64,000 nt of DNA from Beta vulgaris subsp. vulgaris (lineage: Eukaryota > Streptophyta > Magnoliopsida > Caryophyllales > Amaranthaceae). Shown here one piece after another: positions 23,441 through 34,499 of the stretch (the first letter of the stretch is position 1; each line of letters opens with the position of its first letter). The DNA is taken from NCBI RefSeq assembly GCF_026745355.1, contig NC_079208.1:21582955-21646954 (forward strand). The letters are read 5' to 3'. The notes below the pieces were generated by a model. The model had not been told where the DNA came from, ran no database searches, and was given only the letters and a program-made list of their open reading frames with translations. The translations under genes were made by a program, and so were the position numbers.

Positions 23441-24129
23441 TGATATGATTATTAAACCAAGAAGTCTAATAATCAAGTATGAATATGAATCTTGAAGAAA
23501 AGACTTCAAGAAACTCGAACCAGCTAGTAAGTATTCGAACAAGGATATGGATTTATTCAAGAACACTCCTGAACCTTGAATAAAAACTCTAAACACTCCT
23601 AAAATCACTCCTAAAATTAAGATGTTTAACACTAAGTATTCAACACTCCTGAAGAATAACTAATGGTTTCAATTGCAAGCGTACAAGTACACAATCAAGA
23701 ATAAGTTTAAACACAAAAATCTATAAGTTATTATTGAAGAAAACACCCTTTTATATAGGGTACAACTTATGCTATTCTAACTAGGAAAACATAAACTTAT
23801 CCTACTCCTACTTTACTTTAGACTCCTAATTAGACTCCTAAAGATAACATGTACAAGTCACATGTTTATCTTTTTTAAAACATTAAACATAAAACATAAA
23901 GATAAACATAGCAATCCTAACAGAACTAGGATTCTATGTGACAAGCAAGGAGTAATCCTCTTGAACTAGGATTCCTCTTTACCCCTTTCCACGCCACCAT
24001 CCATCGCCATATCCAAGTCCCATGTTAGCACACAAGCTAAGACTTGGTTCTTGTTCTTGATTTGGAACCCTAAAGTTCCATGGTCAAGTCAATAGGCTCA
24101 TGGTTAAAAGTGCCTTTGCATCCATATCA
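23441..24129 (-). repeat. 3' LTR of the chromovirus
   Basis: 689 bp, ends TGATATG and CATATCA. It pairs with 28426-29119. The TATA-like CCCTATATAA lies at 23751-23760 (minus strand). This LTR is the closest relative in the window of the satellite B monomer, and the similarity runs along the full length. Confidence 0.95.
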
Positions 24130-25271
24130 TTCTCCCCCTCCACAAAAGAATTTGCCCTCAAATTCATCATCATAGTAAGGAGATAGATCACCCACATTGA
24201 AAGTAGCACTTACATTCCCATACTCATCTGGTAAATCAATTTTGTAAGCACTATCTCCAATGACTCCAACAACCTCAAATGGTCCATCAGCTCGAGGCAT
24301 AAGCTTGTTCTTCCTTTTGCTAGGAAACCTCTCTTTCCTCAAATGTATCCATACAAGATCACCAACCTTGAACCTAGGTTGTTTGCGCCCCTTGTTAGCC
24401 CTTGTCTTGTATTGGATGTTCATCTTTTCAATCCTTGCCTTACTTGTTCACAAGTTTTGTTGAATGCTTCTAACCTCTTCTTTGCATCCATGTGTATCTC
24501 ATGTTTAGGCATTGCAACAAAATCAATAGGAAGTAAAGGATTAATACCATACACTACCTCAAATGTGAATGAGATGTAGTAGAAGAATGTGCTCTATTAT
24601 AAGTAAATTCTGCATGAGCAAGCGTTATATCCCAATCCTTTTGAGTCTTACGCACCAATCCCCTTAGCAAAGCTCCCAAAGTGCGATTTGTTACCTCAAT
24701 TTGCCATCTGTTTGAGGATGATGACTTGTACTAAAGAGTAACTTAGTACCTAGCATGCGCCACAAACACCTCCAAAAATGACTTAGGAATTTAGAATCCC
24801 TATCAGATACAATGCTCCTTGGTATTCCATTCAGCTTTATGATCTCTCTAAAGTATAAGTCAGCCACATGTGAGGCATCATCAGTTTTATGCATAGGAAC
24901 AAAGTGAGCCATTTAGAGAAACGATCCACTACCACCATATGCATCTTTCCCTCTTTGAGTTCGAGGCAACCCTACTATAAGTCCATACTCACACTATCCC
25001 ATGGTTGATGAGGAACTGGCAAAGGTGTATAGAGTCCTTTATGGAAAGTACTCTTAGACTTTTGGCAAGTAGCACAATGTGTAACCACCAAGTGAACGTC
25101 TTTTACCATGTGTGGCCAATAGAAGTTTTCTTGTAATGTATCAAGAGTCTTTTTCACTCCAAAATGTCCAGCAACTCCTCCACTATGAACCTCCCTTACT
25201 AGAAGTCTTCTCACACCACACTTAGGCACACATAACTTGTTTCCTTTGAAAAGAAAACCTTCATGTAACAC
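24127..25271 (-). pseudogene. Integrase region of the chromovirus, broken
   Basis: Three frame segments. 25271-24975 holds the N-terminal zinc-binding part (HFGVKKTL, FYWPHM, HCATCQ). 24912-24691 holds part of the catalytic core, including the second aspartate in [10 protein letters not shown] and the HPQTDG motif. At about 24705 a 1-nt loss puts the following glutamate region out of frame. 24423-24127 holds the C-terminal domain with the GPY/F-like module (KVGDLVWIHLRKERF, then DGPFEV) and ends NVGDLSPYYDDEF followed by glycines encoded by the polypurine tract. Gaps between segments contain stops. Integrase would join the cDNA to host DNA; this copy cannot make an intact enzyme. Confidence 0.85.
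24130..24143 (-). promoter_or_regulatory. Polypurine tract of the chromovirus
   Basis: The minus strand reads GTGGAGGGGGAGAA immediately before the 3' LTR start. This is the plus-strand primer site for reverse transcription, and the last codons of the integrase frame overlap it. Confidence 0.85.
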
Positions 25272-25286
25272 ATAAGAACCTTCTTG

Positions 25287-25604
25287 TCAAACCATTTTCT
25301 CCTTGAAATCCACATCTTCATTGTATAACTCCTTTAAATGCTCGAACCCTAGGACTTGTGCATCCACAATAGTTAACAAATAGGAACGCCTAGAAAATGC
25401 ATCTGCTACTATGTTTGTCTTACCTTCTTTATACTTTGAAGAAAATGTGAATGATTGTAGAAACTCCACCCACTTAGCATGTCTATGATTGAGCTTTTGT
25501 TGTCCATGAATGTACTTTAATACTTTTATATCTTCAAATGCTTGTTGTGCTAAGGAAGTCCAAGTAAACTCTCCTTTCTTCATCAATTCTGTGATAGGTG
25601 CCAT
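25287..25604 (-). pseudogene. RNase H remnant, catalytic core deleted
   Basis: This frame continues from RT after a 1-nt shift near 25612. It holds the connection peptide ([23 protein letters not shown]) and then jumps directly to [25 protein letters not shown] and [10 protein letters not shown]. Compared with the plus-strand copy at 43272-43895, about 90-95 residues are missing at the join. The missing part includes the segments that carry the RNase H acidic residues ([12 protein letters not shown] and HSDH in the other copy). RNase H removes RNA from the RNA-DNA hybrid, so this copy is inactive for that step. Confidence 0.85.
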
Positions 25605-27080
25605 GATAGAAGAAAGTTTCTAATGAACCTTCTATAAAAGGATGCCAAACCATGAAAGCTTCGACATTCAGATATATTCTTAGGTGCTATCCAAGTTGAA
25701 ATTGCTTTCACTTTATCAGGATCAACATGTACTCCTTCTTGTGATACAATGTATCCTAAAAACGCCACTTTGTTTACAAGGAACTCACACTTTTCTAGCT
25801 TTCCATAAAGTTTTTGTTCCCTTAGTTTTATGAAGAGTTGGCGCAAGTGAGCCAAATGTTCTTCCACACTCTTGCTATAGATTAGTATATCATCCAAATA
25901 AACAACCACAAATTTATTAAGGAAAGGACGAAGTACCTCATTCATTAGCCTCATAAAGGAACTAGGCGCATTGCATAAGCCAAAGGGCATGAACATCCAC
26001 TCATACAACCCTTGCTTGGTCTTGAAGGCTGTTTTCCATTCATCTCCTTCCCTAATCCTCATTTGATGATAACCACTTCGAAGATGAATCTTAGAAAAGA
26101 ATGAAGCACCATGTAATTCATCCAACATATCCTCCAATCTAGGCATAGGAAACCTATATTTCACTGTTATGTTGTTTACTGTTCTACTATCTATGCACAT
26201 CCTCCATGTTCCATCTTTCTTAGGAACTAACAAAGCTGGCACAACACATGGACTCATACTTTCCCTTACATAACCTCTTTCAATTAGCTCTTCTATTTGG
26301 CGTTGCAACTCCTTAGAAGCCACTGGATCACATCTATGAGCAGGTTTGTTAGGTAATGGTGCGCCAGGAACAAGATCAATAGCATGTTCTATTCCTCTTA
26401 AAGGTGGAAGTCCTTGTGGTAACTCCTCTAGAAAAACATCTTTGAATTCATGCATCAAAGTTTCAAGTTGATCATTATTATGTACCTTGATACTTGTATT
26501 CACTTGCTTCACAACCAAAGCATAAGCATAACCTTCTTCCTCTACTTCATGCTCGAATTCTTTTGCATTAAGGAAATAACTTGGTGTCTTACGTAGTTGT
26601 TTAGGCACCACTTGAGTAGGGTTTAGAGGATGTAATCTAACCCTTTTTGAACCAACCAATACAGAATAGACATTGGTGTCCCCTTCATGAATAACCTTCC
26701 TATCAAATTGCCATGGTCTTCCAAGTAGAAGATGGCATGCACTCATAGGTAATATATCACACCATAGCTCATCTTTATAGCTTCCAATAGAGAATGAAAT
26801 AAGGGCTTGTTTCTTCACTCTCATGCCAGTGCTATCATCCAACCGACTCAACTTGTAGGGTTTAGGGTGTGCCCTTGTGATGAGGTTGAGTTTAGACACC
26901 ACTTCAGCTGTAATAACATTAGTGCAAGAACCACTATCTATTATTACATTACAAAGATACTCACCTACCTTGCATCTAGTATGGAAAAGATTCTCCCTTT
27001 GTGCCATGTTAGGTGTATGATCCACATGTAAGGTGCGCCTAATCACTCCAATAAGCCTTGAATCATCTTTTGCAAAAGCA
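25583..27080 (-). pseudogene. Protease and reverse transcriptase, chromovirus
   Basis: The downstream part of a 723-codon open frame that is continuous with gag. An aspartic-protease motif VIIDSGSCTNVI lies near 26950-26912. RT follows, with PLRGIEHAIDLVPG, SPCVVPALLVPKKDG, the finger/palm stretch WRMCIDSRTVNNIT and the catalytic YLDD at 25900-25889. The downstream FGLCNAPSSFMRLM and LGYIVSQEGV are standard Ty3/gypsy RT blocks. The RT segment appears intact. The frame ends through a shift near 25612 that separates it from RNase H. Gag, protease and RT in one frame is usual for chromoviruses. Confidence 0.9.
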
Positions 27081-28147
27081 TCTTCTTCTTCATCATCTTC
27101 TCCCATGCTTTGCTCCTCTTCAGGGATGAATTCATACATGCTTTCTTCTTCTTGTAAGGCTAAGTATTTCCTCATGGTAAGAGCTTTCTTGGTAGGACAA
27201 TTGCTTGTTATGTGTCCTCTTCCTTGACACTTGAAGCACTTTCTCAATTCCTCAAACTTCTCCTTAGGCACGACCACTTTAGGTTTTTCCATAGTAGTGT
27301 CTTCCTTAGGTGTAAAGCTAGGTTTAGGGTTTTTGGACCACCTTGTGTAGGAAGTAGTAGCTTTTCCTTTTGAATTAGGGTCATACCTAGGTGTGTATGT
27401 TCCCTTAGGTTTCTCTTCCTGGTCATGCTCTTCAAACTTCATAGCTAACTTCGTCACATCCTTGAAAGTATGGTAAGAAGAAACTTCAACTCTCTTAGCT
27501 ATGTGTCTATTCAACCCTTTAATGTACCTTGCTGTTTTGTGCTTCTCTTTCTCCTCTATATCACATATAAGGCCTAGCTTCTCAAACTCCATAGTGTATT
27601 CATGTACACTTAGGCTACCTTGGCTTATTGATGTAAGCCTTATGAACTGCCTTTGTTCATAATATTCCGGCAAAAACTTATCTTTAAGCTTCCCCTTCAA
27701 CTTCTCCCAACTACATGGCTTGGGTTTATTTTTCTTGTCTCTTTGTGCGTGCAATCCTTCAAGCTAAATCCCAGCATATTTCGTGAGCCTTATGGCAGCA
27801 ACTTTGAACTTCTTTCGATCATCAAAGCCCCTATACTCACTTACTTTCTTTAGTTGTCGAATCCACTCCAACAAGTCCTCAAGCTTGCCTTCACAAGTGT
27901 AATCCTCAAGCTTCAATCCTTTATCATCTGGATAGGCGTTCTTGGGTAGTCTTGAATCACCTTCATCCCCTTCATCCCCCGAATGTATGCCTATAAATGA
28001 CACACTATTGGGATTGAGTCTCTTCTTGATTATGTCAGCCATAGCATCTAGGCGTGCGTCTATCCTCTTGGAATGGTTGCTTGCCTCAGTTTGGGCACGA
28101 GCTAACTCACTCATAGCCATAGTTAGCTTGTCCATCTCGGACGCCAT
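27080..28147 (-). pseudogene. Gag of the chromovirus, one internal stop
   Basis: It starts at the ATG 28147-28145, about 270 bp after the primer site. The first 127 codons include a charged helical N-terminus (MASEMDKLTMAMSELARAQ) and the start of the capsid-like region (LLEWIRQLKKVSEYRGF). An in-frame TAG at 27766-27764 interrupts it; the position corresponds to a tryptophan-rich motif in related Gag, so a single G-to-A change is likely. The same frame then continues through HAQRDKKNKPK, EYTMEFEKLGL and a CCHC zinc knuckle, CFKCQGRGHITSNC (27239-27198). Gag packages RNA and forms the particle. The single stop suggests recent decay. Confidence 0.9.
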
Positions 28148-28414
28148 AGTTAAAGTGCCTCCAAGTACCTCCTACACCTTTCTTGATCCTAAAGATTGGA
28201 TCTTGATGCAATCTTGGATGTACAAAGTAGAATCTTGAATGGCCTACCTCTTCTTGAACCTTGTCGTGACAATCTTGAAGAGTCAATATTGGTTCTTGGT
28301 AACCAAAGATCAATTCTTGCAATGTTCGAACCTTTCTTTCTTCTTTTGCCCTTGGATCGTTTTTTCTTTCTTTCTTGCTATGAGAATCCTTTCTATCCTC
28401 TCCTCCCCGGAAAA

Positions 28415-28423
28415 CTGATACCA
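28415..28423 (-). promoter_or_regulatory. Primer binding site, tRNA-Met type
   Basis: The minus strand reads TGGTATCAG, 2 bp after the 5' LTR end. It matches the first nine bases of the initiator tRNA-Met primer site and then diverges (TTTT for AGC). Confidence 0.8.
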
Positions 28424-28425
28424 CT

Positions 28426-29119
28426 TGATATGATTATTAAACCAAGAAGTCTAATAATCAAGTATGAATATGAATCTTGAAGAAAAGACTTCAAGAAACT
28501 CGAACCAGCTAGTAAGTATTCGAACAAGGATATGGATTTATTCAAGAACACTCCTGAACCTTGAATAAGAACTCTAAACACTCCTAAAATCACTCCTGAA
28601 ATTAAGGTGTTTAACACTAAGTATTCAACACTCCTGAAGAATAATTAATGGTTTCAATTGTAAGCATACAAGCACACAATCAAGAATAAGTTTAAACACA
28701 AAAATCTCTAAGTTATTATTGAAGAAAACGCCCCTTTATATAGGGTACAACTTATGCTATTCTAACTAGGAAAACATAAACTTATCCTACTCCTACTTTA
28801 ATTTAGACTCCTAATTAGACTCCTAAAGATAACATGTACAAGTCACATGTTTATCTTTTTTTAAAACATTAAAACATAAAACATAAAGATAAACATAGCA
28901 ATCCTAATAGAACTAGGATTCTATGTAACAAGCAAGGAGTAATCCTCCTTGAACTAGGATTCCTCTTTACCCCTTTCCACGCCACCATCCACGCCAATAT
29001 CCAAGTCCCATGTTAGCACACAAGCTAAGACTTGGTTCTTGTTCTTGATTTGGAACCCTAAAGTATCCATGGTCAAGTCAATAGGCTCATGGTTAACAAG
29101 TGCCTTTGCATCCATATCA
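28426..29119 (-). repeat. 5' LTR of the chromovirus
   Basis: 694 bp, TGATATG...CATATCA, adjoining the primer site. It is nearly identical to the 3' LTR, with small substitutions and 1-2-bp indels. A TATA box (TATATA, 28742-28737, minus strand) lies about 380 bp into the LTR, a normal U3 length. Confidence 0.95.
28736..28745 (-). promoter_or_regulatory. TATA box in the chromovirus 5' LTR
   Basis: The minus strand reads CCCTATATAA. The same position in satellite B monomers reads CCTATATAAC (left array, mostly) or CTAAATAAC (right array), so the arrays inherited this promoter region. Confidence 0.65.
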
Positions 29120-29808
29120 AACAAGCTTATAGATATGAAAAACGAAGCTTAAATACAAGAGGTGTAAACTATTGAACTTACAGCAACTATTGAACCAAAT
29201 CTTGTACTACTTTGTATGGATGTTTATAAGAGTTATATGTATAGAGAATTGGGTGTCCAAGAGGAAGAAATAAGAGAAAAGAGACGAAAATCCAGATAAG
29301 GCTTTTATACTCTGTTCTGGCGGTACCCCCAGGGGAGGGAAACCACTTCTGGGCAAGGTCGGTTTCTTGGAGTTTTTGGGTGATTCTTTCTTGAGGTGTT
29401 AGCCTAAGGTGTTGGATTTCATGCATAAAAAGGTCTTTGAGAGATCGACATTTAAGAAGCTGCTAAGAAGCTTTCTTTGAGCATCGGTCTAAGATGTAAT
29501 TTCAGCTGGCCAGGTTTTACTATGTAAGCAATTTACCCTATTGAGCCACATAATTCTTGGGAATAAATCACCATTTTAACCTTAAGAAATCCCAAGCATG
29601 TCATATATCAAGTTTGGTTAGGTTCTGATCTCGGATTCAACCCCGAAAGGCTCTTTAACTAGAAGTTCATCGCTACCCGATAAAACAATCTCCAAAAGAT
29701 TTTCATAATCTTAATGTTTAAGGCTCTCAAGGACTTTTTAACTTATCTATTGGTTTCCAAACCCTTCTTAGCAAATAAGAATGATGGTTCTTATCCTCTT
29801 TGACATTT

Positions 29809-30350
29809 CTTAACCATTAAGAAAGATAGTGACTTATCCACAAGCTTTCTTAACCACTAAGAATGTTAGTGCTTATCCACAAGCTTTCTTAACCACTGAG
29901 AATGATAGTACTTATCTACAACCTTTCTTAACCATTAAGAATGATAGTACTTATCCACAACCTTTCTTAACCACTAAGAATGATAGTACTTATCCACAAC
30001 CTTTCTTAACCATTAAGAATGATAGTACTTATCCACAAGTTTTCTTAACCATTAAGAATGATGATGCTTATCCACAAGCTTTCTTAACTATTAAGAATGA
30101 TAGTACTTATCCACAAGCTTTCTTAACCATTAAGAATGATGATGCTTATGCACAAGCTTTCTTAAGCATTAAGAATGATGGTACTTATCCACAAGCTTTC
30201 TTAACCATTAAAAATGATGGTACTTATCCACAAGCTTTCTTAACCATTAAGAATGATGGTACTTATCCACAAGCTTTCTTAACCATTAAGAATGATGGTA
30301 CTTAGCCACAAGCTTTCTTAACCATTAAGAATGATGGTCTTATCCACTTT
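29809..30350. repeat. 39-bp minisatellite in the large LTR
   Basis: About 13-14 tandem copies of a 39-bp unit (CTTATCCACAAGCTTTCTTA then ACCATTAAGAATGATGGTA) at the U3 end of the minus-strand LTR. Unit length is a multiple of three, so one frame stays open for 158 codons (29829-30305) as a 13-residue repeat containing YPQAFLTIKND. No such array is present in the plus-strand copy. The frame runs antisense to the LTR and has no start context or other coding support. Confidence 0.92.
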
Positions 30351-30395
30351 TAGCTTTTAAATAATGATTCTTAAAAACAGGGCTATTACAGTATT

Positions 30396-30853
30396 TATTT
30401 GGGCCCATGGCCTGTTCCCCTAAAATATCAGGAAGCCCTCTTCTCAAGGCCTGGGCCTCCTAGGTCAAAAGGGAATTCACCAGCTTTTAGGCAATAAAGC
30501 AACTTTACCTTAAAAAGGTGGAGGCTTCCCTGGGTCTTGGGATGCTCCCCTAAAGGGTTTCGTGTCTGGGAAATCCCCAACAACTATAAATACCAAAAGT
30601 CCCATCAATGAATAGGTATTCAATTCTCACCTAACAAAACCATAGCATCTCTCTCTAGACTGGATTACTTTCTCTCTCTACCTCAATCTCAACTGACTTG
30701 AGCGTCGGAGGGGATTTCCCGGAAAGACCCCCGGGCCAGTTTTTCCTTGTTTTGCAGGATTGGAGACTTCGAGACTCGGGATTCTAACCTAACTCGGGAT
30801 TTGACTCTCACCCTAAACATATTACTCTTTTGACTAGTTTCTAGACAGAAACA
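30396..30853 (+). repeat. 5' LTR of the Tat-like element
   Basis: 458 bp. It differs from the 3' LTR by scattered substitutions (about 3% by eye). It contains CTATAAATAC near 30584-30593 as TATA box and a pyrimidine-rich CTCTCTCTAGACTGG stretch downstream. The first dinucleotide is TA where an LTR normally has TG. Confidence 0.93.
30584..30592 (+). promoter_or_regulatory. TATA box of the Tat-like element
   Basis: CTATAAATA is present in both LTRs (the other copy is near 38101-38109), about 190 bp into the LTR. It is the probable promoter for the sense transcript. Confidence 0.65.
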
Positions 30854-30856
30854 CTT

Positions 30857-30874
30857 TGGCGCCGTCTGTGGGGA
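30857..30874 (+). promoter_or_regulatory. Primer binding site, TGGCGCCG type
   Basis: TGGCGCCGTCTGTGGGGA starts 3 bp after the 5' LTR. This TGGCGCCG type (usually assigned to a non-Met tRNA) is common in plant Tat/Athila-lineage elements; the exact tRNA is not determined here. Confidence 0.8.
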
Positions 30875-30907
30875 TACTACATCTCAAAGTCACGTACCGA
30901 GATCAAC

Positions 30908-32626
30908 ATGGCACCCCGAAGGAAAATCAACCGAGGCTCACTGTCTCGCCAACCCACACCTCTCCAGTCTCACCAACCCAATGTCTTGGTCGAATCCCTG
31001 GCCATAGACAACGAGGAATCGACCCCTCATAACGACGAGCATTTTGCCCCCCGAGAGGACCCAATACCAGTCACGATGGCAGACATCGAACGCATTGCTC
31101 GACAGTTGAACTATAACATGCAGAGGAGTTTACAGGAGCTCATAGCCGGGATTCCCCAGCTCAATCAAAGGGAGCCCCGAGAGATGACCAGGGCAGAGCC
31201 TCGTGGCAGGGATAACCCTCAAACTCACGCTCCTAACCGGAGCGAACAACGAGTGGGAGGAGAGAGATCCCGAGAGGCTCACTCTCAAAGGACACCGAAC
31301 TCGGATGCCAGGCGCATCATAGAAGAGAACCGGAGGCGCAGGGTGGAGCAGGACGCTCGCAACCTCTTGAAAAAGAAGAAAGAGGAAAGGGAGAAGACGC
31401 TCCGAGAAGAGCAGGCTCATTCTCAGACCCCGAGGAGGGAACGAGAGAAATCCCCCGTCGGGTCAAAGAGGACGAGGCAGGAGGATGAAGCGGATTCAGG
31501 GCCTCCTCGGAACAAGGCCAACGCCTTGATAAATGGGGGAGTTCTCAATTTTATGACCCCCTTCAGTCGGGATATCATGGAGGTACCCAACCCGGGAAAG
31601 GTTAAGGTCCCCACCATCGAGCAGTACTCGGGCAGTAGCGATCCCGAGGATCATATGGCGGCCGACAAGGCTCAGATGAGTGTGCAGACGGGATGTGAGG
31701 CCACCTGGTGCTGCTATTTCCCGACGACCCTCAAAGGGTTGGCGCTCAATTGGTTCTCGGGCTTGTCACCTGGTATCATAACCAACTTTTCGGTTCTAGA
31801 GGCATTGTTTCACCAACACTTCATTGCTGGACGTAGGCACAAGAAAACCAGCATCCACTTAATGTCCATTAAGCAACAAGAGCACGAGAGCCTTGCTGAT
31901 TATATCAGACGATTTAATGAGGAGTCACTGAAAATTTCGGATCTTCAGGACGGGGTTGCCTTCACCGCCTTAATGTCAGGACTCTGGCCCAGAAAGTTCA
32001 GATGGTCCCTTGCTGAAAACGAAGTTACCACTTTCACCGAGGCCATGAGTCGGGCTCAGAAATTCATCCAAGCCTCGGACATATGTAAGACTGTCGGGGA
32101 AAAGGCTAAGAAGAAGAAGGATGAACTCCCTTACCGGGAACCAAACAAAAGTGTGAGGAATCACCAACAATTGCTCCGGAGAGTGGCGAACAATGGGAAT
32201 GACCCACGTTTCAACAAAAACAGGCGGGAGATCTACTTGGACCTCAAACACAAGTCGATATTACCCATTCCCCCACCTATCAGAACTTCTTAAGATAGGC
32301 GGGATCAGAGATTATGGTGTGAATACCATCAGGAGTGTGGCGACACCACGAAAGATTGTCGGGAGTTAAAGAAGGCTTTGGATCACCTAGCTGATCAAGG
32401 AAGCTTGAAAAGATACATCAAACATCCCTGGGAGGAAAAGGGGAAGGAGAAAGAAGCAAGAAATGATAGTGACAACACCGACGGGTACGTTGGTGTCATA
32501 GCAGGGGGCCATGCCTCGGGAGGGCCATATGGCCACGCTCGAAAGGCCCATCTTCAAGCAATGACACATCGGGTGTTGGATGTGGAACCTGTGAAGGCGG
32601 GATGCCCGGTAATGACATTCGGGTAG
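30908..32626 (+). pseudogene. Gag of the Tat-like element
   Basis: A 461-codon frame from the ATG at 30908 (ACATGG context). The N-terminus is a long charged, disordered stretch rich in R, E and Q (for example NLLKKKKEEREKTL). The retrotransposon gag domain follows (residues about 240-390: PTIEQYSGSSDPEDHM, LKGLALNWFSGL, SIKQQEHESLADYIRRF). A stop at 32291-32293 ends this frame. The next segment in another frame carries the C-H-C type motif WCEYHQECG followed by TKDC and ELKKALDHLADQGSLKRYI, the usual C-terminal zinc motif of this lineage. Gag is therefore broken by a frameshift just before the zinc motif. Confidence 0.88.
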
Positions 32627-32674
32627 CCTGACCGACACTTACACACCCCCCACGATGACCTATTAGTCATATAA

Positions 32675-33060
32675 ATGAAAATAGCAAACTCTCGGGTGAA
32701 GAGGATCCTTGTTGACAGTGGATCCTCAGCCGACATCATCACACTTGACTGTCTACTCAAATTGAAGTACACCGAGAAGGATGTGATCCCTACCAACCAG
32801 CCGTTGATCGATTTCGGAGGCGGGTCGGTCTACCCTCTCGGTTATGTGAAGCTGGATGTGAGACTTGGGGAAAGAGGAAAGGGAAGGAGTCTACCAGTAG
32901 ACTTCCTAGTTGTTGATACCCGCTACCTTACAATGCTATGATGGGCAGGCCCACCATGAACAAGATAAAGGCTGCCATCTCGGTATACCAGCTGCTGCTC
33001 CAATACGAAACCGATGATAGGCTTGTCGGGAAGATTTATGGGGACCAGCAAACAGCTCAG
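32675..33060 (+). pseudogene. Aspartic protease of the Tat-like element
   Basis: The frame from 32675 contains the catalytic motif VKRILVDSGSSADII and the downstream LPVDFLVVDTRYLTML. The frame is lost at 32939-32941; the continuation GRPTMNKIKAAISVYQLLL is read in the 32938-33468 frame, so there is a short indel at the conserved LGRP motif. The protease would process the Gag-Pol polyprotein. The divergent position relative to Gag (about 50 bp of stops between them) adds to the evidence of decay. Confidence 0.85.
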
Positions 33061-34499
33061 GAGTGTTATATCAACAGCTTCCGAGCCAGGGCACCCGAGG
33101 AGAAGAAGGAAAAGAAGAGAAAGAGAGAGGAACCGGCAAAAACCCCCACGGGACTCGGGGTATACATATCGGAGAACCTCATGTACTATGAACGACCCCG
33201 ACCTGTCGAGGAGGTCGAAGAGGTCGTGATAAAGCCAGAAGTCGGGCATACATTAAGGATTGGCTCAAACCTCAGTCCCGAGATCAGAGATCAATTGATT
33301 CAGACCTTGAAAGAGTTCAAGGATGTATTTGCTTATTCAGCTGCGGACATGCAAGGGCTGAGCCCCGACTTTGCCTCCCATGAACTAAACATCAAGGAAG
33401 GGTTCCGTCCTATCAAGCAAAAGCTCAGGCATCAAGGTCCCGAGAGGAATGCCGCAGCTGCAGAATAAGTGAAGAAGCAACTAGAGGCAGGAATCATCGA
33501 AGAGTGCCAATGTGGTCTTGGTGAAGAAAGCCAGTGGAGCTTGGCGTATGTGCGTCGACTTCACAGACCGAAACAAAGCATGCCCCAAAGACAACCATCC
33601 CCTTCCGAAAATCGACAGGTTAGTCGACTCCACAGCGGGTCACGAGTTGCTCAGCTTCATGGACGCCAATGCGGGATACCATCAGATCCCCACGGCTAAA
33701 AAGGACCGAGCCCATACCGCCTTTGTCATGGCCCAAGGCGTGTACTGCTACAGAATGATGCCCTTTGGGCTAAAGAATGCAGGGGCCACGTATCAAAGAA
33801 CCATAAACAAGGTCTTTGCAGAGCAACTCGGGAGGAACATAGAAGTATATGTGGATGATATGATGGTCAGGAGCAAGAAGAAGAAGGATCACGTAGATGA
33901 TCTGAGGGAGACATTGGCGACACTGAGGCGCCATGGTATGAAACTAAACCCCAAGAAGTGTGTGTTCGGGGTAACTGGCGGTAAGTGTTTGGGATTCCTG
34001 GTAGATGAAAGGGGGATAGAAGCAAACCCCGACAAGATCGATGCAGTGTTAAACATGACTTCACCCAGAAACGTTCGGGAAGTGCAGAGGCTGACGGGGT
34101 GCCTTGCTGCCTTGCGGCGCTTTCTGTCCCGATCAGCCGACAAAAGCTTGCTGTTTTTCAGGGCCCTAAAAAGAAAAGAGTTCGACTGGGACAAGGAGGC
34201 TGAAGAAGCATTTCAGCAATTAAAACAACACTTAGCGACGCTGCCAAAACTCATATCTCCCTTGCCGGGAGAGACTCTTTATATATACCTTTCGGTATCA
34301 GAGCACGCGCTCAGCGCGGTGTTGGTTGCAGAAAGGGAAGCATCTCAATACCCCGTATATTTCATCAGCCATGCATACCGAGGGGTAGAGTCGAGGTATA
34401 GCGAGGCTGAGAAAATGGTGTTCGCTTTGGTGATGGTGAGCAGGAAGTTAAAGCTGTAATTTCAAGCGCATTAGATCATTGTCCTAACCGGACAACCTC
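32938..34499 (+). pseudogene. Reverse transcriptase and partial RNase H, Tat-like element
   Basis: 32938-33468 carries the segment before RT (YETDDRLVGKIYG, FKDVFAYSAADMQGL) and ends at a TAA. 33512-34459 carries most of RT: GAWRMCVDFTDRNKACPKD, MDANAGYHQIPTAKKDRAHT, FGLKNAGATYQR and the catalytic YVDD at 33848-33859. The thumb/connection (KCVFGVTGGKCLGF) and the first half of RNase H (LYIYLSVSEHALSAVLVAE, GVESRYSEAEK) follow. Similarity continues to about 34499 (VLTGQP after a stop) and then ends abruptly. The rest of RNase H and integrase are gone. Motifs fit the Tat/Retand lineage, clearly different from the chromoviruses nearby. Confidence 0.9.

Larger units (their letters stand above)
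23441..29119 (-). mobile_element. Chromovirus (Ty3/gypsy), full length but defective
   Basis: A 5679-bp element, TGATATG...CATATCA, flanked by AACAA (23436-23440 and 29120-29124), nested in the large LTR. LTRs are 28426-29119 (5', 694 bp) and 23441-24129 (3', 689 bp), differing by roughly 3% by eye. A tRNA-Met primer site and a polypurine tract lie in the right places. Gene order on the minus strand is gag, protease, RT, RNase H remnant, integrase, which is the Ty3/gypsy order. The Gag and integrase C-terminal sequence resembles plant chromoviruses of the CRM/Reina type; no classic chromodomain is visible. Lesions: a stop in gag, a frameshift after RT, deletion of the RNase H core and frameshifts in integrase. 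Confidence 0.93.
21008..30390 (-). mobile_element. Large solo LTR, minus strand, split by a nested element
   Basis: Its ends are TGTAACAGCCC at 21008 and GGGCTATTACA at 30390, a near-perfect inverted repeat, with GTATT on both sides (21003-21007 and 30391-30395). No internal region or second LTR is present, so this is a solo LTR of the same family as 7793-10134. Without the nested chromovirus (23441-29119 plus one AACAA) it is about 3.7 kb. It is longer than the plus-strand copy because of a CAA/CCA-rich expansion (about 21780-23100) and a 39-bp minisatellite (29809-30350). Its TATA box lies near 29301-29310 on the minus strand. Confidence 0.85.

Noticed and set aside
29809..30350. CRISPR-like array
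   Set aside because: Direct tandem copies with no spacers, in a plant retrotransposon LTR; it is a minisatellite.
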